From NCBI GenBank assembly GCA_903893625.1, contig CAITND010000076.1:1-64000 (forward strand): a stretch of DNA of 64,000 bases. Direction: 5' to 3'. Source of the stretch: an uncultured Oscillatoriales cyanobacterium. GTDB taxonomy: Bacteria > Cyanobacteriota > Cyanobacteriia > Cyanobacteriales > Microcoleaceae. A program made the position numbers and the translations under genes. Within the stretch, counting starts at the first letter, position 1, and every line of letters starts with the position of its first letter. Below are positions 10,177-18,679 of this stretch, piece by piece. The notes under the pieces are model-generated. The model ran no database searches. It saw only the letters and a program-made list of their open reading frames with translations, and had not been told where the DNA came from.

Positions 10177-10407
10177 AGAACTCAAACAGAATAAACTTTT
10201 TGTAGAGAGAGAATCAAATGATCAAGATCACAGGAGACCCTCGATGTTTCTCACTCGCTTCTATGTTCATTGTCACTCAGAATGAACGTTATTATCACAG
10301 GGTTTTTGAGATCAGCGTCCCTGATATCACTGGGAAAATACGGAATAATTGAAGAATCAAGTTAATTACCCCTATTGCTTCAACCGTCACGGACTTGGAG
10401 ACCCATT

Positions 10408-10518
10408 ATGAAATATCCTAAACCCCTACGTTCCAACCCCTATAGCAGTTACCGCGATCCCAAAACTGGACGATGGTTGATTGTTAAACCCCTGGAAACT
10501 TCCGCTAAAATGGACTAA
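10408..10518 (+). CDS. 36-residue basic protein, probably a conserved small cyanobacterial protein
   Basis: A short frame of 36 codons from ATG 10408 to TAA 10516-10518. The product is basic and rich in proline and aromatic residues: 'MKYPKPLRSNPYSSYRDPKT' followed by 'GRWLIVKPLETSAKMD'. The composition looks selected rather than random, and I have the impression of a conserved cyanobacterial small protein, but no function is known to me. It has no membrane segment. A weak purine-rich stretch (GGAG at 10397-10400) sits 7 bp upstream. It lies in an otherwise empty gap next to a photolyase remnant. Confidence 0.5.
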   Translation: MKYPKPLRSNPYSSYRDPKTGRWLIVKPLETSAKMD

Positions 10519-10599
10519 GTGTAACGTTTTGTAAATCAGTGGGTTGTCATAACACACGGGTTACTCAAACGACCTTAACAATTTAAAACTAAAGTCATC

Positions 10600-10689
10600 G
10601 TGACCCAAAAACGAATTTTAGTCTGGTATCGCAATGATTTGCGGGTTCATGATCATGAACCTTTATCCTCAGCATTGCTCAACTTATAG
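10600..10689 (+). pseudogene. N-terminal remnant of a DNA photolyase/cryptochrome
   Basis: A GTG-initiated frame encodes 29 residues beginning 'MTQKRILVWYRNDLRVHDHE', which matches the conserved first strand and loop of photolyase/cryptochrome proteins, particularly the DASH type (usual form 'LVWFRNDLRVHDHEPL'). It stops at TAG 10687-10689. No photolyase-like continuation was seen in any frame over the next 270 bp, so the rest of the roughly 480-codon gene is deleted. The start codon and frame are intact, which suggests a fairly recent deletion. A functional paralogue may exist elsewhere. Confidence 0.75.
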
Positions 10690-10965
10690 AAGTATTGACT
10701 TAATTAATCTTTATTGATTTAAAATTGATACTCTCCCTAGATTTTCTCCCAGAATTTAAAGCCCTAATTTATCTTCTATTTTGACAGATTTTTAGTCTTT
10801 CCTGATGCTGCATTTATCAAGATTTGTTGAGAAATGGGTTTCTCTTGTGATTGTAGTGATAACGCCAGGTTATAATCCAGCTGCATCAGGGTTTTTAGCC
10901 TTCATTATTCAAATAACTTGTATCAGCAGCGACTTGTGATCCTAAGTACCCAGGACAGATAATTT

Positions 10966-12420
10966 ATGTTTCCATTAAAATCCCATCTTATTTCTAAAAG
11001 AGTTTTTAGCAAGGTTTTTTTGAGCAGCTTTTTTGCCGTTTTCACAATCATTCTGGCATTGACACTGCACTCATTAACGATCGCATCTTCTGCTATAATT
11101 AATCCTGATTCGGCAATGAATCAGACCGTCTATTCTCAGGAGTTAATCACGCAGTCTCCAGCGCCAACTTCGGATCAACCTTCCCCAAACACAGCCCCTG
11201 AAATCCCCACCGCAGATACGGCTTTGTTGTTTCAAAATAACCGTTATGTGGTGAGAGTATTTCGACAAGGAGACAACGCTTATATCAATATCTATGACAA
11301 GGAAAATAAAACTCTAACTCTTAAAAACATACCCGTTTCAATTACTCTAGCTAAAAACTCCAAAAAAGATCCGATTAAATATATTGCCGCGATCGGAAAT
11401 CAACAATATATTGTCATCATCAGCCCGTTAGGTACTTCGGAATTAACCATTTTGAAGGAGGGAACAGTTGTCTACCGCCAGGGGAGTAATCAGGTTGAAG
11501 TTGCTCAAAAAGTCCCTGGTGTCTCTGACCAAACTGAACCCGTCAGCCCCATTCTGGCGCTAGTTAGGACAATCTTCATCAATTATGCCAAACTGACCAT
11601 CTTTGCTCTGATGTTTTCGATGGCAATTCGCTGGACGTTTGAGGATGTCGTCTGGTTAGTTCAGCAACCGTCTCTACTACTGCGATCGCTAATCTCGGTG
11701 TTCATTGCCGTCCCCTTATTGGGAGCATTAACGATGTTGATTCCGGGTTTAACGGTAGCACAACACATTGGGATTTGGGCGATGATTGCCTGTCCCGGTG
11801 CGCCAATGATTCCGTTTAAAAGCCTGCAAGCCGGGGGAAATGCCAAATTTGTCGCCAGCTTACAATTTACGGTGTGCATTCTGGCAATTATTAGCATTCC
11901 CTTAACGGTTTTGATTCTGGCTCAATTCTCTCCCAATCAAGCCTGGTTGTCGCCCCAAGAAATTGCCCAACAAGTCTTTTTTACTCAAGTATTACCGATG
12001 GGAATTGGTGTTTTACTGGCTCAATATTCGCCCAAACTTGCAGAGGATTTGGTAGAACCTGTAAACAAAATTGCCAAATTCATGCTGTTGCTGGTTGTGA
12101 TTATTCTGCTCGCTGTCACCCTAGAAAAAGTTCTCAATGCCGGATTTTCAGCTTACTTGGCGATGGGTTTTATCTCAATTGCTTCCCTAGCCTGTGGTCA
12201 TTTCTTGGGGGGGCCTCAACCCGAAACTCAAACGGTTCTAGCCTATGCAACGACCACTCGCAATGCGGGTTTAGCGATTCTACTCGTTAGCTTGAATTTC
12301 CCCAATCTGGATTATATCAAAGGTGGTATTATCAATACGCTGATTACCTATGCCTTAATTGCTGGGGTTGTGTCCATTCCTTACACAATCTGGCGTAAAC
12401 GAACGGGGGTTGTTAACTAA
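10966..12420 (+). CDS. BASS-like (bile acid:sodium symporter fold) membrane transporter with periplasmic N-terminal domain
   Basis: 484 residues. One N-terminal hydrophobic segment (about 15-40) is followed by a Pro/Gln/Thr-rich linker and a small beta-rich extracytoplasmic domain (about 75-175). Nine or ten transmembrane helices follow from about residue 195. 'FALMFSMAI' and 'IACPGAPMIPFKSLQAGGN' fit the core of the BASS/arsenite-permease-like fold, and 'AYATTTRNAGLAILLV' matches the second conserved half with its Asn and Gly pair. BASS proteins move organic anions with sodium. The substrate here is unknown; in cyanobacteria SbtA and BicA are different families. The extra N-terminal domain is unusual. 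No operon partner is apparent, and the next gene converges. Confidence 0.78.
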   Translation: MFPLKSHLISKRVFSKVFLSSFFAVFTIILALTLHSLTIASSAIINPDSAMNQTVYSQELITQSPAPTSDQPSPNTAPEIPTADTALLFQNNRYVVRVFRQGDNAYINIYDKENKTLTLKNIPVSITLAKNSKKDPIKYIAAIGNQQYIVIISPLGTSELTILKEGTVVYRQGSNQVEVAQKVPGVSDQTEPVSPILALVRTIFINYAKLTIFALMFSMAIRWTFEDVVWLVQQPSLLLRSLISVFIAVPLLGALTMLIPGLTVAQHIGIWAMIACPGAPMIPFKSLQAGGNAKFVASLQFTVCILAIISIPLTVLILAQFSPNQAWLSPQEIAQQVFFTQVLPMGIGVLLAQYSPKLAEDLVEPVNKIAKFMLLLVVIILLAVTLEKVLNAGFSAYLAMGFISIASLACGHFLGGPQPETQTVLAYATTTRNAGLAILLVSLNFPNLDYIKGGIINTLITYALIAGVVSIPYTIWRKRTGVVN

Positions 12421-12433
12421 TAATTTCCGGTTT

Positions 12434-13243
12434 TTAAAGCGGTAAAGTGTCAACTGGATTTCCTAATAATCGCAGAATAATATCTACATTATTTAACTCG
12501 CCAACAATACGGCGGACAGGTTTCGGCCAGACTTTAACTAAGGTTGGAGTCGCAGAAATTTGATCTGCTTCTGCTAAGTCGGGATGTTTTAAAACATCTA
12601 TAACTTTCAGGGTATAAGGATGACCAATAGAACGTTCTAATAATTGATGGAGCGTTTGTAGGGTTTTTTCTGTCACCAAACTATGACCCGAAACAAATAA
12701 TCGTAAAACAAACCCTTGGTTTTCCAGAAATTCCGGTTCAGGAGATAAATTTAATTGAAAATTGGGAGATCGTAGTTCCGATAAATTTCCGGTCGTCGTC
12801 GAATCATGACTTAGATCGGTTTTTTTGACCTCAACAATCAGATCATGATTTTCCCAAAGTTCAGGAAATTGATCATAGTAAGTCGCAATAATCAAAGGAT
12901 TACAAAACTCCTCTGAACCCGTTGCAGGTTGCCAAATTAAATCCCCAGTATCAAAAATAGTATTTAATAAGGTTTGATATTGCAAAACCGGAGGATAAGC
13001 TTCTGCGGAAAACTGGATTTGTTGGGTTTGGGTGTCAACCCATCGGTCATAGGTTGCGGTATAGCAAGGAATCAAAAAATGAGGAGGTTCTGGTAAACTC
13101 AAGATTTCTTGCAAATAGGTGCAAAGATGAGAATGCCAGCGACGCTGTTTATTGGGATCAATACAATAAACTAAATCTCCCCCTGGGGTAAATAAAGCGA
13201 TCGCTTTAAATAAATGATTCACCGTAGATTGAAATAAATTCAA
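12434..13243 (-). CDS. KaiB-domain protein with a novel N-terminal domain
   Basis: 269 residues if read from TTG 13243 (GTG at 13222 is the alternative; no in-frame ATG is available near the N-terminus). The C-terminal part, about 177-262, is a KaiB/thioredoxin-like fold: 'FVLRLFVSGHSLVTEKTLQT' strand-helix, 'YTLKVIDVLKHPDLAEADQI' strand-helix, then 'ATPTLVKVWPKPVRRIVGEL'. The cis-Pro site 'ATPTL' is intact. KaiB proper is about 100 residues, and binds KaiC to reset the circadian clock. SasA carries its KaiB-like domain at the N-terminus of a kinase. Here about 140 residues of unrecognised sequence precede it ('ALFTPGGDLVYCIDPNKQ'), then a ~30-residue low-complexity linker. It is probably a clock-output or KaiC-family interactor. 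It is adjacent to pilT on the same strand, separated by a heptamer repeat. Confidence 0.82.
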   Translation of the reverse strand: MNLFQSTVNHLFKAIALFTPGGDLVYCIDPNKQRRWHSHLCTYLQEILSLPEPPHFLIPCYTATYDRWVDTQTQQIQFSAEAYPPVLQYQTLLNTIFDTGDLIWQPATGSEEFCNPLIIATYYDQFPELWENHDLIVEVKKTDLSHDSTTTGNLSELRSPNFQLNLSPEPEFLENQGFVLRLFVSGHSLVTEKTLQTLHQLLERSIGHPYTLKVIDVLKHPDLAEADQISATPTLVKVWPKPVRRIVGELNNVDIILRLLGNPVDTLPL

Positions 13244-13283
13244 GGTATCATTCCATCTGTAGGTAATGGGTAATAGACTAATA

Positions 13284-13318
13284 ACTGATGACTGATGACT
13301 GATGACTGATGACTGATG
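13284..13318. repeat. five tandem copies of ACTGATG (heptamer short tandem repeat)
   Basis: Five perfect copies of the heptamer ACTGATG lie between the pilT stop and the start of the KaiB-domain gene. Heptanucleotide short tandem repeats between genes are well known in filamentous cyanobacteria. Copy number is likely to vary between strains. Placement 40 bp upstream of the KaiB gene start means it could affect that transcript's leader. Confidence 0.9.
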
Positions 13319-13321
13319 TTG

Positions 13322-14572
13322 TTAGACTCGTCCTCGTAACATTTGACTCATCTCGTTGGGGAAGGGAGAGACCTCTAAACAAATTTCTTCGGTAATCCGT
13401 CCTTCCTGATAGAGAGTATAAAGAGATTTGTTCATAGTCGTCATTCCTTCATAGGTATCTTTGAGCATAATTTGATTGATGTCTTCAAACTTGTCTTTAA
13501 CGATATATTCCTTAATCACATCGGTATTGATCAGAACATCGTGGAAAGCGGCCCGTTTACCATCGGTGGTTTTACACAACAATTGAGCAATAATTGCCAC
13601 CAGAGATTCGGAAATAGATACTTTAATAGAAGGTTGTTCCTCGGCGGTAAACATATCTAAAATCCGAGTTAAGGTTTTCACCGCACTATTCGTGTGTAAC
13701 GTTCCAGAGACTAAGTGACCCGTTTGTGCTGCTTTTAAGGCAATTTGCATCGTGTCTTTATCCCGAATTTCCCCCACCAGTAAAACATCGGGGTCTTGTC
13801 GCAAAGCACCTTTAAGCGCATTAAAAAACTTCAGTGTATGACGTCCGACTTCTCGGTGTTTAATCAGGGATTTTTTACTTTCGTGAACAAATTCTACCGG
13901 GTCTTCAATAGTAATAATATTGTAGGCATAGTTGCGGTTCATGTAGTCAATCATCGCCGCCAGGGTCGTAGACTTACCCGAACCCGTTGGCCCTGTGACT
14001 AGAATTAACCCTTTGTGATAGTTACAGATTTTTTTAAACACCTCTGGTAACTTCAACTGTTCCAAAGTCAAAATCGTGGAACCAATTAACCGCAATACCA
14101 GTGAAGGGCCATTGAGGGCATCAAAGACGCTGATCCGAATTCGCACAAAGCCCAAATCTGCCGCACCGTCAAAGTCGAGATTTTCTTGGAATTGGTGGAT
14201 TTCCTCATCGGTCAACACCTCCATCAACCAACTCATAAATGTATTTAAGTCGGTGTTCGGCCACTCTAAAGCGACAATATCACCCCGTTTGCGAAAGCGT
14301 GGGGGTTCATTAACGCCTAAGTGAACGTCCGAAGCGCCCTCATCGTTGGCTCGTTTAACAATATCGCGTAACGTGGGATTTCCGGGGCTAGGGCCTTTGT
14401 TTCTGGGTGTCGCCATCACCGTTACTGTAGTCGCAGGAGCTTGAGCAGGTGCAGCAACGACACCACTGATAATAGTAGTCCCTGGAGGGGGAGGTGCTTT
14501 CGGTGCAGGTGGACGTGGCGGAACCCCTGGTACTGGCGGACGAGGAACAGGTGGACGCTCTGATTGTGTCAT
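13322..14572 (-). CDS. pilT: type IV pilus retraction ATPase, PilT family
   Basis: Hexameric AAA-like motor that depolymerises type IV pili for twitching motility, phototaxis and DNA uptake. From ATG 14572 the protein has 416 residues. A proline-rich N-terminal tail (about 1-60, 'RPPVPRPPVPGVPPRPPAPK'-like) precedes the PAS-like N-domain (about 65-170) and the motor domain. Walker A 'GPTGSGKS' is at 194-201, the Asp box is 'ITIEDPVEF', Walker B 'LVGEIRD' and the His box 'TGHLVSGTLHT'. The C-terminal 'AIRNLIRE' motif of canonical PilT is not evident, so it may be the second cyanobacterial paralogue (PilT2-like). A start at 14629 would add 19 atypical residues; AAGGT precedes 14572. Confidence 0.92.
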   Translation of the reverse strand: MTQSERPPVPRPPVPGVPPRPPAPKAPPPPGTTIISGVVAAPAQAPATTVTVMATPRNKGPSPGNPTLRDIVKRANDEGASDVHLGVNEPPRFRKRGDIVALEWPNTDLNTFMSWLMEVLTDEEIHQFQENLDFDGAADLGFVRIRISVFDALNGPSLVLRLIGSTILTLEQLKLPEVFKKICNYHKGLILVTGPTGSGKSTTLAAMIDYMNRNYAYNIITIEDPVEFVHESKKSLIKHREVGRHTLKFFNALKGALRQDPDVLLVGEIRDKDTMQIALKAAQTGHLVSGTLHTNSAVKTLTRILDMFTAEEQPSIKVSISESLVAIIAQLLCKTTDGKRAAFHDVLINTDVIKEYIVKDKFEDINQIMLKDTYEGMTTMNKSLYTLYQEGRITEEICLEVSPFPNEMSQMLRGRV

Positions 14573-14799
14573 ATCCCGTGACCTTGAATGGAAAAAATCA
14601 ATTCTGGCTGAAATATCGAAATCGAACACTCTCAGTCTACCGCTTTGGTGAAACCTACAACAAGTTGACGGTTAGCTGTTAACGGTTGAGGGTTGGCTGT
14701 TGAGGGTTGAAAAATGGTGCGTGGGAGTGTGCAAGGGCTGACCTATCAACGTTAAGATAAGATACGAATAAATTATCAAGAATCGTTCAGGATACTGTT

Positions 14800-17691
14800 G
14801 TGACAGAAGCCAAGTCCTATAAAGATACCGTCAACTTGCCCCAAACTAAGTTTGATATGCGGGCAAATGCTGTGAAACGGGAACCGGAAATCCAAGAATT
14901 TTGGGCTGAACAGGAAATTTATCAACGCCTGTCAGAAAATAACCCCGGTGAATTGTTTATTTTACATGATGGCCCTCCTTATGCAAATGGGGCGCTGCAT
15001 ATTGGTCATGCTCTAAATAAAATTCTCAAAGATATTATTAATCGCTATCAAATTTTACAAGGTCGTAAAGTTCGTTATGTTCCGGGGTGGGACTGTCATG
15101 GTTTACCCATTGAATTGAAAGTATTACAAAACATGAAAGCCGGGGAACGTGAACAATTAACCCCCCTAACTTTGCGTTACAAAGCCAGAGATTTCGCCTT
15201 ACAAACCGTTGAACAACAAAAAATCAGTTTTCAACGTTATGGAGTTTGGGGCGACTGGGAACATCCCTATTTAACCTTAAAACCCGAATATGAAGCCGCC
15301 CAAATTGGCGTATTTGGAAAGATGGTTTTAGAGGGATATATTTACCGAGGACATAAACCCGTTCACTGGAGTCCGAGTTCTAAAACCGCCTTAGCTGAAG
15401 CTGAATTAGAATATCCTGAAGGTCACATTTCCCGCAGTTTATTTGCAGCCTTTAAACTGTTAACGGTGGCTGAACCCTTGCGGGAATTATTCACACCATT
15501 TTTATCAGAATTAGGCGTTGCTATTTGGACTACAACCCCCTGGACAATTCCTGGTAATTTAGCGGTTGCGGTTAACCCGGCTTTAAATTATGCCGTTGTG
15601 GAAGTGGGGGAAAGTGACAAACCTGTGGCGTTTAAATATTTAATTGTGGCGGCGGATTTAGCTGAACAATTATCAGTAATTTTGGGTTATCCGTTAACCA
15701 TTAAAGCCACGTTTAAAGGTCAAGATTTAGAAAATTCTACCTATAAACACCCCCTATTTGATCGGGAAAGTCCGGTGGTAATTGGAGGAGATTATATTAC
15801 CACAGAATCCGGTACAGGATTAGTGCATACGGCCCCCGGTCATGGTCAAGAAGACTATATTGTGGGTCAAAAATATGGCTTACCAATTTTATCCCCCGTT
15901 GATGATCAAGGAAACTTTACTTCTGAAGCCGGAAAATTTGAAGGATTGAATGTTTTAGGAGAGGGAAATGGGGCAATTATTGAGGCTTTAACAGAAGTTA
16001 ATTCTTTGTTAAAAGAAGAACCTTATCAACATAAATATCCCTACGATTGGCGCACGAAAAAACCCACAATTTTTAGAGCTACAGAACAATGGTTTGCCTC
16101 CGTTGAAGGGTTCCGAGATGCGGCATTAAAAGCAATTTCTGAGGTGAAATGGATTCCCGCCCAAGGGGAAAATCGGATTACTTCTATGGTGGCAGATCGC
16201 AGTGATTGGTGTATTTCTCGACAACGGAGTTGGGGGGTTCCGATTCCGGTTTTTTATGATGAAGAAACCAACGAACCGCTATTAAATGAAAGCACAATTA
16301 ATCACGTTCAAAGTATTATTGCTGAAAAAGGTTCTGATGCGTGGTGGGAGTTATCAATTGAGGAATTATTACCCGCAGAATACCGCAATAATGGCAAGAC
16401 TTACCGCAAGGGAACCGATACAATGGATGTTTGGTTTGATTCCGGTTCTTCTTGGGCTGCTGTTGCGAATCAACGCCCAGAATTACGCTATCCGGCGGAT
16501 ATGTATTTAGAAGGTTCTGATCAACATCGGGGCTGGTTTCAATCGAGTTTATTAACCAGTGTGGCTAACTATGGTCACGCCCCCTATAAAACGGTATTAA
16601 CTCATGGATTTGTCCTCGATGAAAAGGGGATGAAAATGAGTAAATCCCTGGGAAATGTGGTTGATCCAGCAATTGTAATTGAAGGGGGGAAAAATCAACA
16701 GCAGGAACCGCCTTATGGGGCTGATATTCTGCGGTTGTGGGTGTCATCGGTAGATTATTCTTCGGATGTTCCTCTGGGTAAAAATATCCTCAAACAGATG
16801 GCGGATGTTTATCGAAAAATCAGAAATACTGCTCGATTTTTATTGGGAAATTTGCATGATTTTGATCCGATAAAAGATACTGTTAAATACGAAGAATTGC
16901 CGGATTTAGATCAATATATGTTACACCGGATCACGGAGGTTTTTACTGAAGTAACAGAATCTTTTGAAAGTTATCAATTCTTCCGATTCTTCCAGGTTAT
17001 TCAGAATTTCTGTGTGGTGGATTTATCTAATTTCTATTTGGATATTGCCAAAGATCGGTTATATATTAGTGGAGTTGATGGGTTTCGGCGTCGTAGTTGT
17101 CAAACGGTTTTAGCGGTAGCGTTAGAAAATTTAGCTCATGCGATCGCTCCTGTATTATGTCATACGGCGGAAGATATTTGGCAAAATCTCCCCTATTCTA
17201 CGCCCCATACTTCGGTATTTGAAGCGGGTTGGGTAACGTTAGAGAAATCTTGGGAAAAGCCAGAATTAGGGTCATTATGGCAACAGTTAAGACAAATTAG
17301 AAGTGATGTTAATGTTGTTATGGAAAAAGCCCGTCAGGATAAAATGATTGGTGCATCTTTAGAAGCCAAAGTATTGTTATATATTGCGGATGAGGATTTG
17401 CGTCAACAGATGCAACAAATGAACCCAAAAACCACCGAATTAAAAGCAAATAATGGGGTTGATGAATTGCGTTATCTGTTGATTTGTTCCCAGGTTGAAC
17501 TATTAGACACCCCCGAACCTTTAAACAGTTTACAGTATAATCAACAGTTTGAAGATTTGGGAATTGGTGTTGTTAAAGCGGATGGGGAAAAATGCGATCG
17601 CTGTTGGAATTATTCCGTTCATGTTGGGGAATCAAAAGATGATCCTACAATTTGTGAACGGTGTGTAGAGGCGTTAGCAGGGACGTTTTAA
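14800..17691 (+). CDS. ileS: isoleucyl-tRNA synthetase
   Basis: Charges tRNA-Ile and edits misactivated valine. The 963-residue length is typical of bacterial class I IleRS. The N-terminal Rossmann motif 'HIGH' is at 67-70 in 'PPYANGALHIGHALNK', the CP1 editing domain spans about 190-400 ('WTTTPWTIPGNLAV'), and 'KMSKS' occurs in 'DEKGMKMSKSLGN'. The anticodon-binding domain follows. The C-terminal zinc finger 'CDRCWNY...CERC' is intact. The start is GTG 14800. A 33-bp double palindrome begins 15 bp past the stop codon, as part of a long direct repeat that recurs downstream. Confidence 0.97.
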   Translation: MTEAKSYKDTVNLPQTKFDMRANAVKREPEIQEFWAEQEIYQRLSENNPGELFILHDGPPYANGALHIGHALNKILKDIINRYQILQGRKVRYVPGWDCHGLPIELKVLQNMKAGEREQLTPLTLRYKARDFALQTVEQQKISFQRYGVWGDWEHPYLTLKPEYEAAQIGVFGKMVLEGYIYRGHKPVHWSPSSKTALAEAELEYPEGHISRSLFAAFKLLTVAEPLRELFTPFLSELGVAIWTTTPWTIPGNLAVAVNPALNYAVVEVGESDKPVAFKYLIVAADLAEQLSVILGYPLTIKATFKGQDLENSTYKHPLFDRESPVVIGGDYITTESGTGLVHTAPGHGQEDYIVGQKYGLPILSPVDDQGNFTSEAGKFEGLNVLGEGNGAIIEALTEVNSLLKEEPYQHKYPYDWRTKKPTIFRATEQWFASVEGFRDAALKAISEVKWIPAQGENRITSMVADRSDWCISRQRSWGVPIPVFYDEETNEPLLNESTINHVQSIIAEKGSDAWWELSIEELLPAEYRNNGKTYRKGTDTMDVWFDSGSSWAAVANQRPELRYPADMYLEGSDQHRGWFQSSLLTSVANYGHAPYKTVLTHGFVLDEKGMKMSKSLGNVVDPAIVIEGGKNQQQEPPYGADILRLWVSSVDYSSDVPLGKNILKQMADVYRKIRNTARFLLGNLHDFDPIKDTVKYEELPDLDQYMLHRITEVFTEVTESFESYQFFRFFQVIQNFCVVDLSNFYLDIAKDRLYISGVDGFRRRSCQTVLAVALENLAHAIAPVLCHTAEDIWQNLPYSTPHTSVFEAGWVTLEKSWEKPELGSLWQQLRQIRSDVNVVMEKARQDKMIGASLEAKVLLYIADEDLRQQMQQMNPKTTELKANNGVDELRYLLICSQVELLDTPEPLNSLQYNQQFEDLGIGVVKADGEKCDRCWNYSVHVGESKDDPTICERCVEALAGTF

Positions 17692-17822
17692 ACCCTAGAA
17701 ATACCAGAAACCCGGTTTCTCAAAGAAACCGGGTTTCTAATACAACTAGAGATATTTAGTTATGAGTCAAGAATGAATTGATTTAAGACAAAGTATTATA
17801 GAAGGTCGATAATAGGAGGCGG
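17687..17822. repeat. direct repeat copy A (~136 bp) flanking the RelE/Phd cassette
   Basis: Nearly identical to 18406-18541, offset 719 bp. It begins at the very end of ileS, carries two adjacent 15-bp palindromes (17706-17738), and then a decayed reading frame starting ATGAGTCAAGAA at about 17762. Copy A has a TGA in this frame where copy B reads on to 'MSQELIDLRQSIIEGR'. Both end at the motif ATAGGAGGCGG. The coding remnant resembles the N-terminus of a common small cyanobacterial DUF family, seen here as a recalled pattern only. Confidence 0.88.
17706..17738. repeat. double palindrome after ileS
   Basis: Two 15-bp units, AGAAACCCGGTTTCT and AGAAACCGGGTTTCT, each nearly self-complementary and also able to pair with each other, separated by CAA. 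No T-run follows, so it is a weak terminator candidate. The same structure, with one mismatch, recurs at 18425-18457 after the antitoxin gene, which marks it as a mobile or dispersed palindromic unit. Confidence 0.8.
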
Positions 17823-17857
17823 ATTTTGGTAGTATTTTTTTATACAAAAATGGTTGT

Positions 17858-18157
17858 ATGTATGATATCGAATTTGCTGAATCTGTTAGAGGACACCTGA
17901 GAAGCCTCTCACCCAGAGAAATTGCTATCATAATAGATGCCATTGAGGAGCAACTTGTCTATGATCCTTTAACTCAAACTCGCAACCGCAAACCGTTACG
18001 CCCTAATCCTATAGCACCTTGGGAACTCCGTATAGGTTCTTTACGGGTTTTTTCTGATGTTATTGTTGATGAATCCAATGTTGTGCGAATTTTAGCAGTC
18101 GGTAAAAAGCAAGGAAATCAACTATTTATTGGTGGTCAAGAGGTAAAACTTAAATGA
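17858..18157 (+). CDS. RelE/ParE-superfamily toxin
   Basis: 99 residues with the RelE fold layout: an N-terminal strand and helices ('YDIEFAESVRGHLRSLSPRE'), then 'LVYDPLTQTRNRKPLRPN', the basic turn 'PWELRIGSLRVFSDV' and the C-terminal strands 'VVRILAVGKKQGNQLFIGG'. RelE members cleave mRNA on the ribosome and ParE members poison gyrase; which applies cannot be decided by eye. The stop codon overlaps the antitoxin start by 4 bp (ATGA), so translation is coupled. Toxin-first order is less common for Phd/YefM-type pairs. The cassette lies inside a pair of long direct repeats. Confidence 0.88.
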   Translation: MYDIEFAESVRGHLRSLSPREIAIIIDAIEEQLVYDPLTQTRNRKPLRPNPIAPWELRIGSLRVFSDVIVDESNVVRILAVGKKQGNQLFIGGQEVKLK

Positions 18158-18417
18158 AAACGATTGAACTTTCAACTGCATCTCAATCTTTATCAGCTTA
18201 TGCTGAAGAATTTAGTCAGGAGACAATTGTTTTAACAGTTAATGGAAAAGCAGTTGCAGCCGTTATTTCTTTAGAAGGAGTTGATCCTGAATCTTTAGTA
18301 TTAAGTACGAATCAAGAATTTTTAGAAATTATCCAAAATTCAAGAAATGAGTTTCAATCGAATAAAACCTTATCTCTTGAAGACATTAAAAAAGAATTTA
18401 TTCACTTTAAACCCTAG
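18154..18417 (+). CDS. Phd/YefM-type antitoxin
   Basis: 87 residues. The N-terminal half reads 'MKTIELSTASQSLSAYAEEF', 'ETIVLTVNGKAVAAVISLEG', the classic Phd/YefM DNA-binding fold that also autoregulates the operon. The C-terminal half is helical and acidic ('EFLEIIQNSRNEFQSNKTLS'), as expected for the toxin-wrapping region. It overlaps the toxin gene by 4 bp. Its last four codons lie inside the second copy of the flanking repeat, so the C-terminal 'FKP' may have been supplied by the repeat. Confidence 0.87.
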   Translation: MKTIELSTASQSLSAYAEEFSQETIVLTVNGKAVAAVISLEGVDPESLVLSTNQEFLEIIQNSRNEFQSNKTLSLEDIKKEFIHFKP

Positions 18418-18541
18418 AAATACCAGAAACACGGTTTCTTTGAGAAACCGGGTTTCTAATAATACTATAGGTATTAGGTTATGAGTCAAGAATTAATTGA
18501 TTTAAGACAAAGTATTATAGAAGGTCGATAATAGGAGGCGG
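18406..18541. repeat. direct repeat copy B (~136 bp) flanking the RelE/Phd cassette
   Basis: Second copy of the repeat at 17687-17822. It contains the palindromes at 18425-18457 and the remnant frame from ATG at 18481 (MSQELIDLRQSIIEGR then stop). Most differences between the copies are single bases in the palindrome and in the first codons of the remnant. Recombination between the two would delete exactly the toxin-antitoxin pair. Confidence 0.88.
18425..18457. repeat. double palindrome after antitoxin gene
   Basis: Counterpart of the element at 17706-17738, with the first unit AGAAACACGGTTTCT carrying a mismatch and the second, AGAAACCGGGTTTCT, near-perfect. It begins 8 bp after the antitoxin stop. 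Confidence 0.8.
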
Positions 18542-18679
18542 GTTTAGATAGATTAATTAGATTAATGTTGAGAATTATAAAATTTTGGTTGAGATCAGGA
18601 GATAAAACAAGATAAAAAAAAGGGAACAAATGACGGTATTATAGAGGCTGTCACAACTGGATGATGAGTTGAGAAGAAT

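Noticed and set aside
17706-18457. Palindromes around the RelE/Phd cassette read as a CRISPR-like array
   Set aside because: Only two copies, 719 bp apart, with genes between; no spacers and no cas genes.
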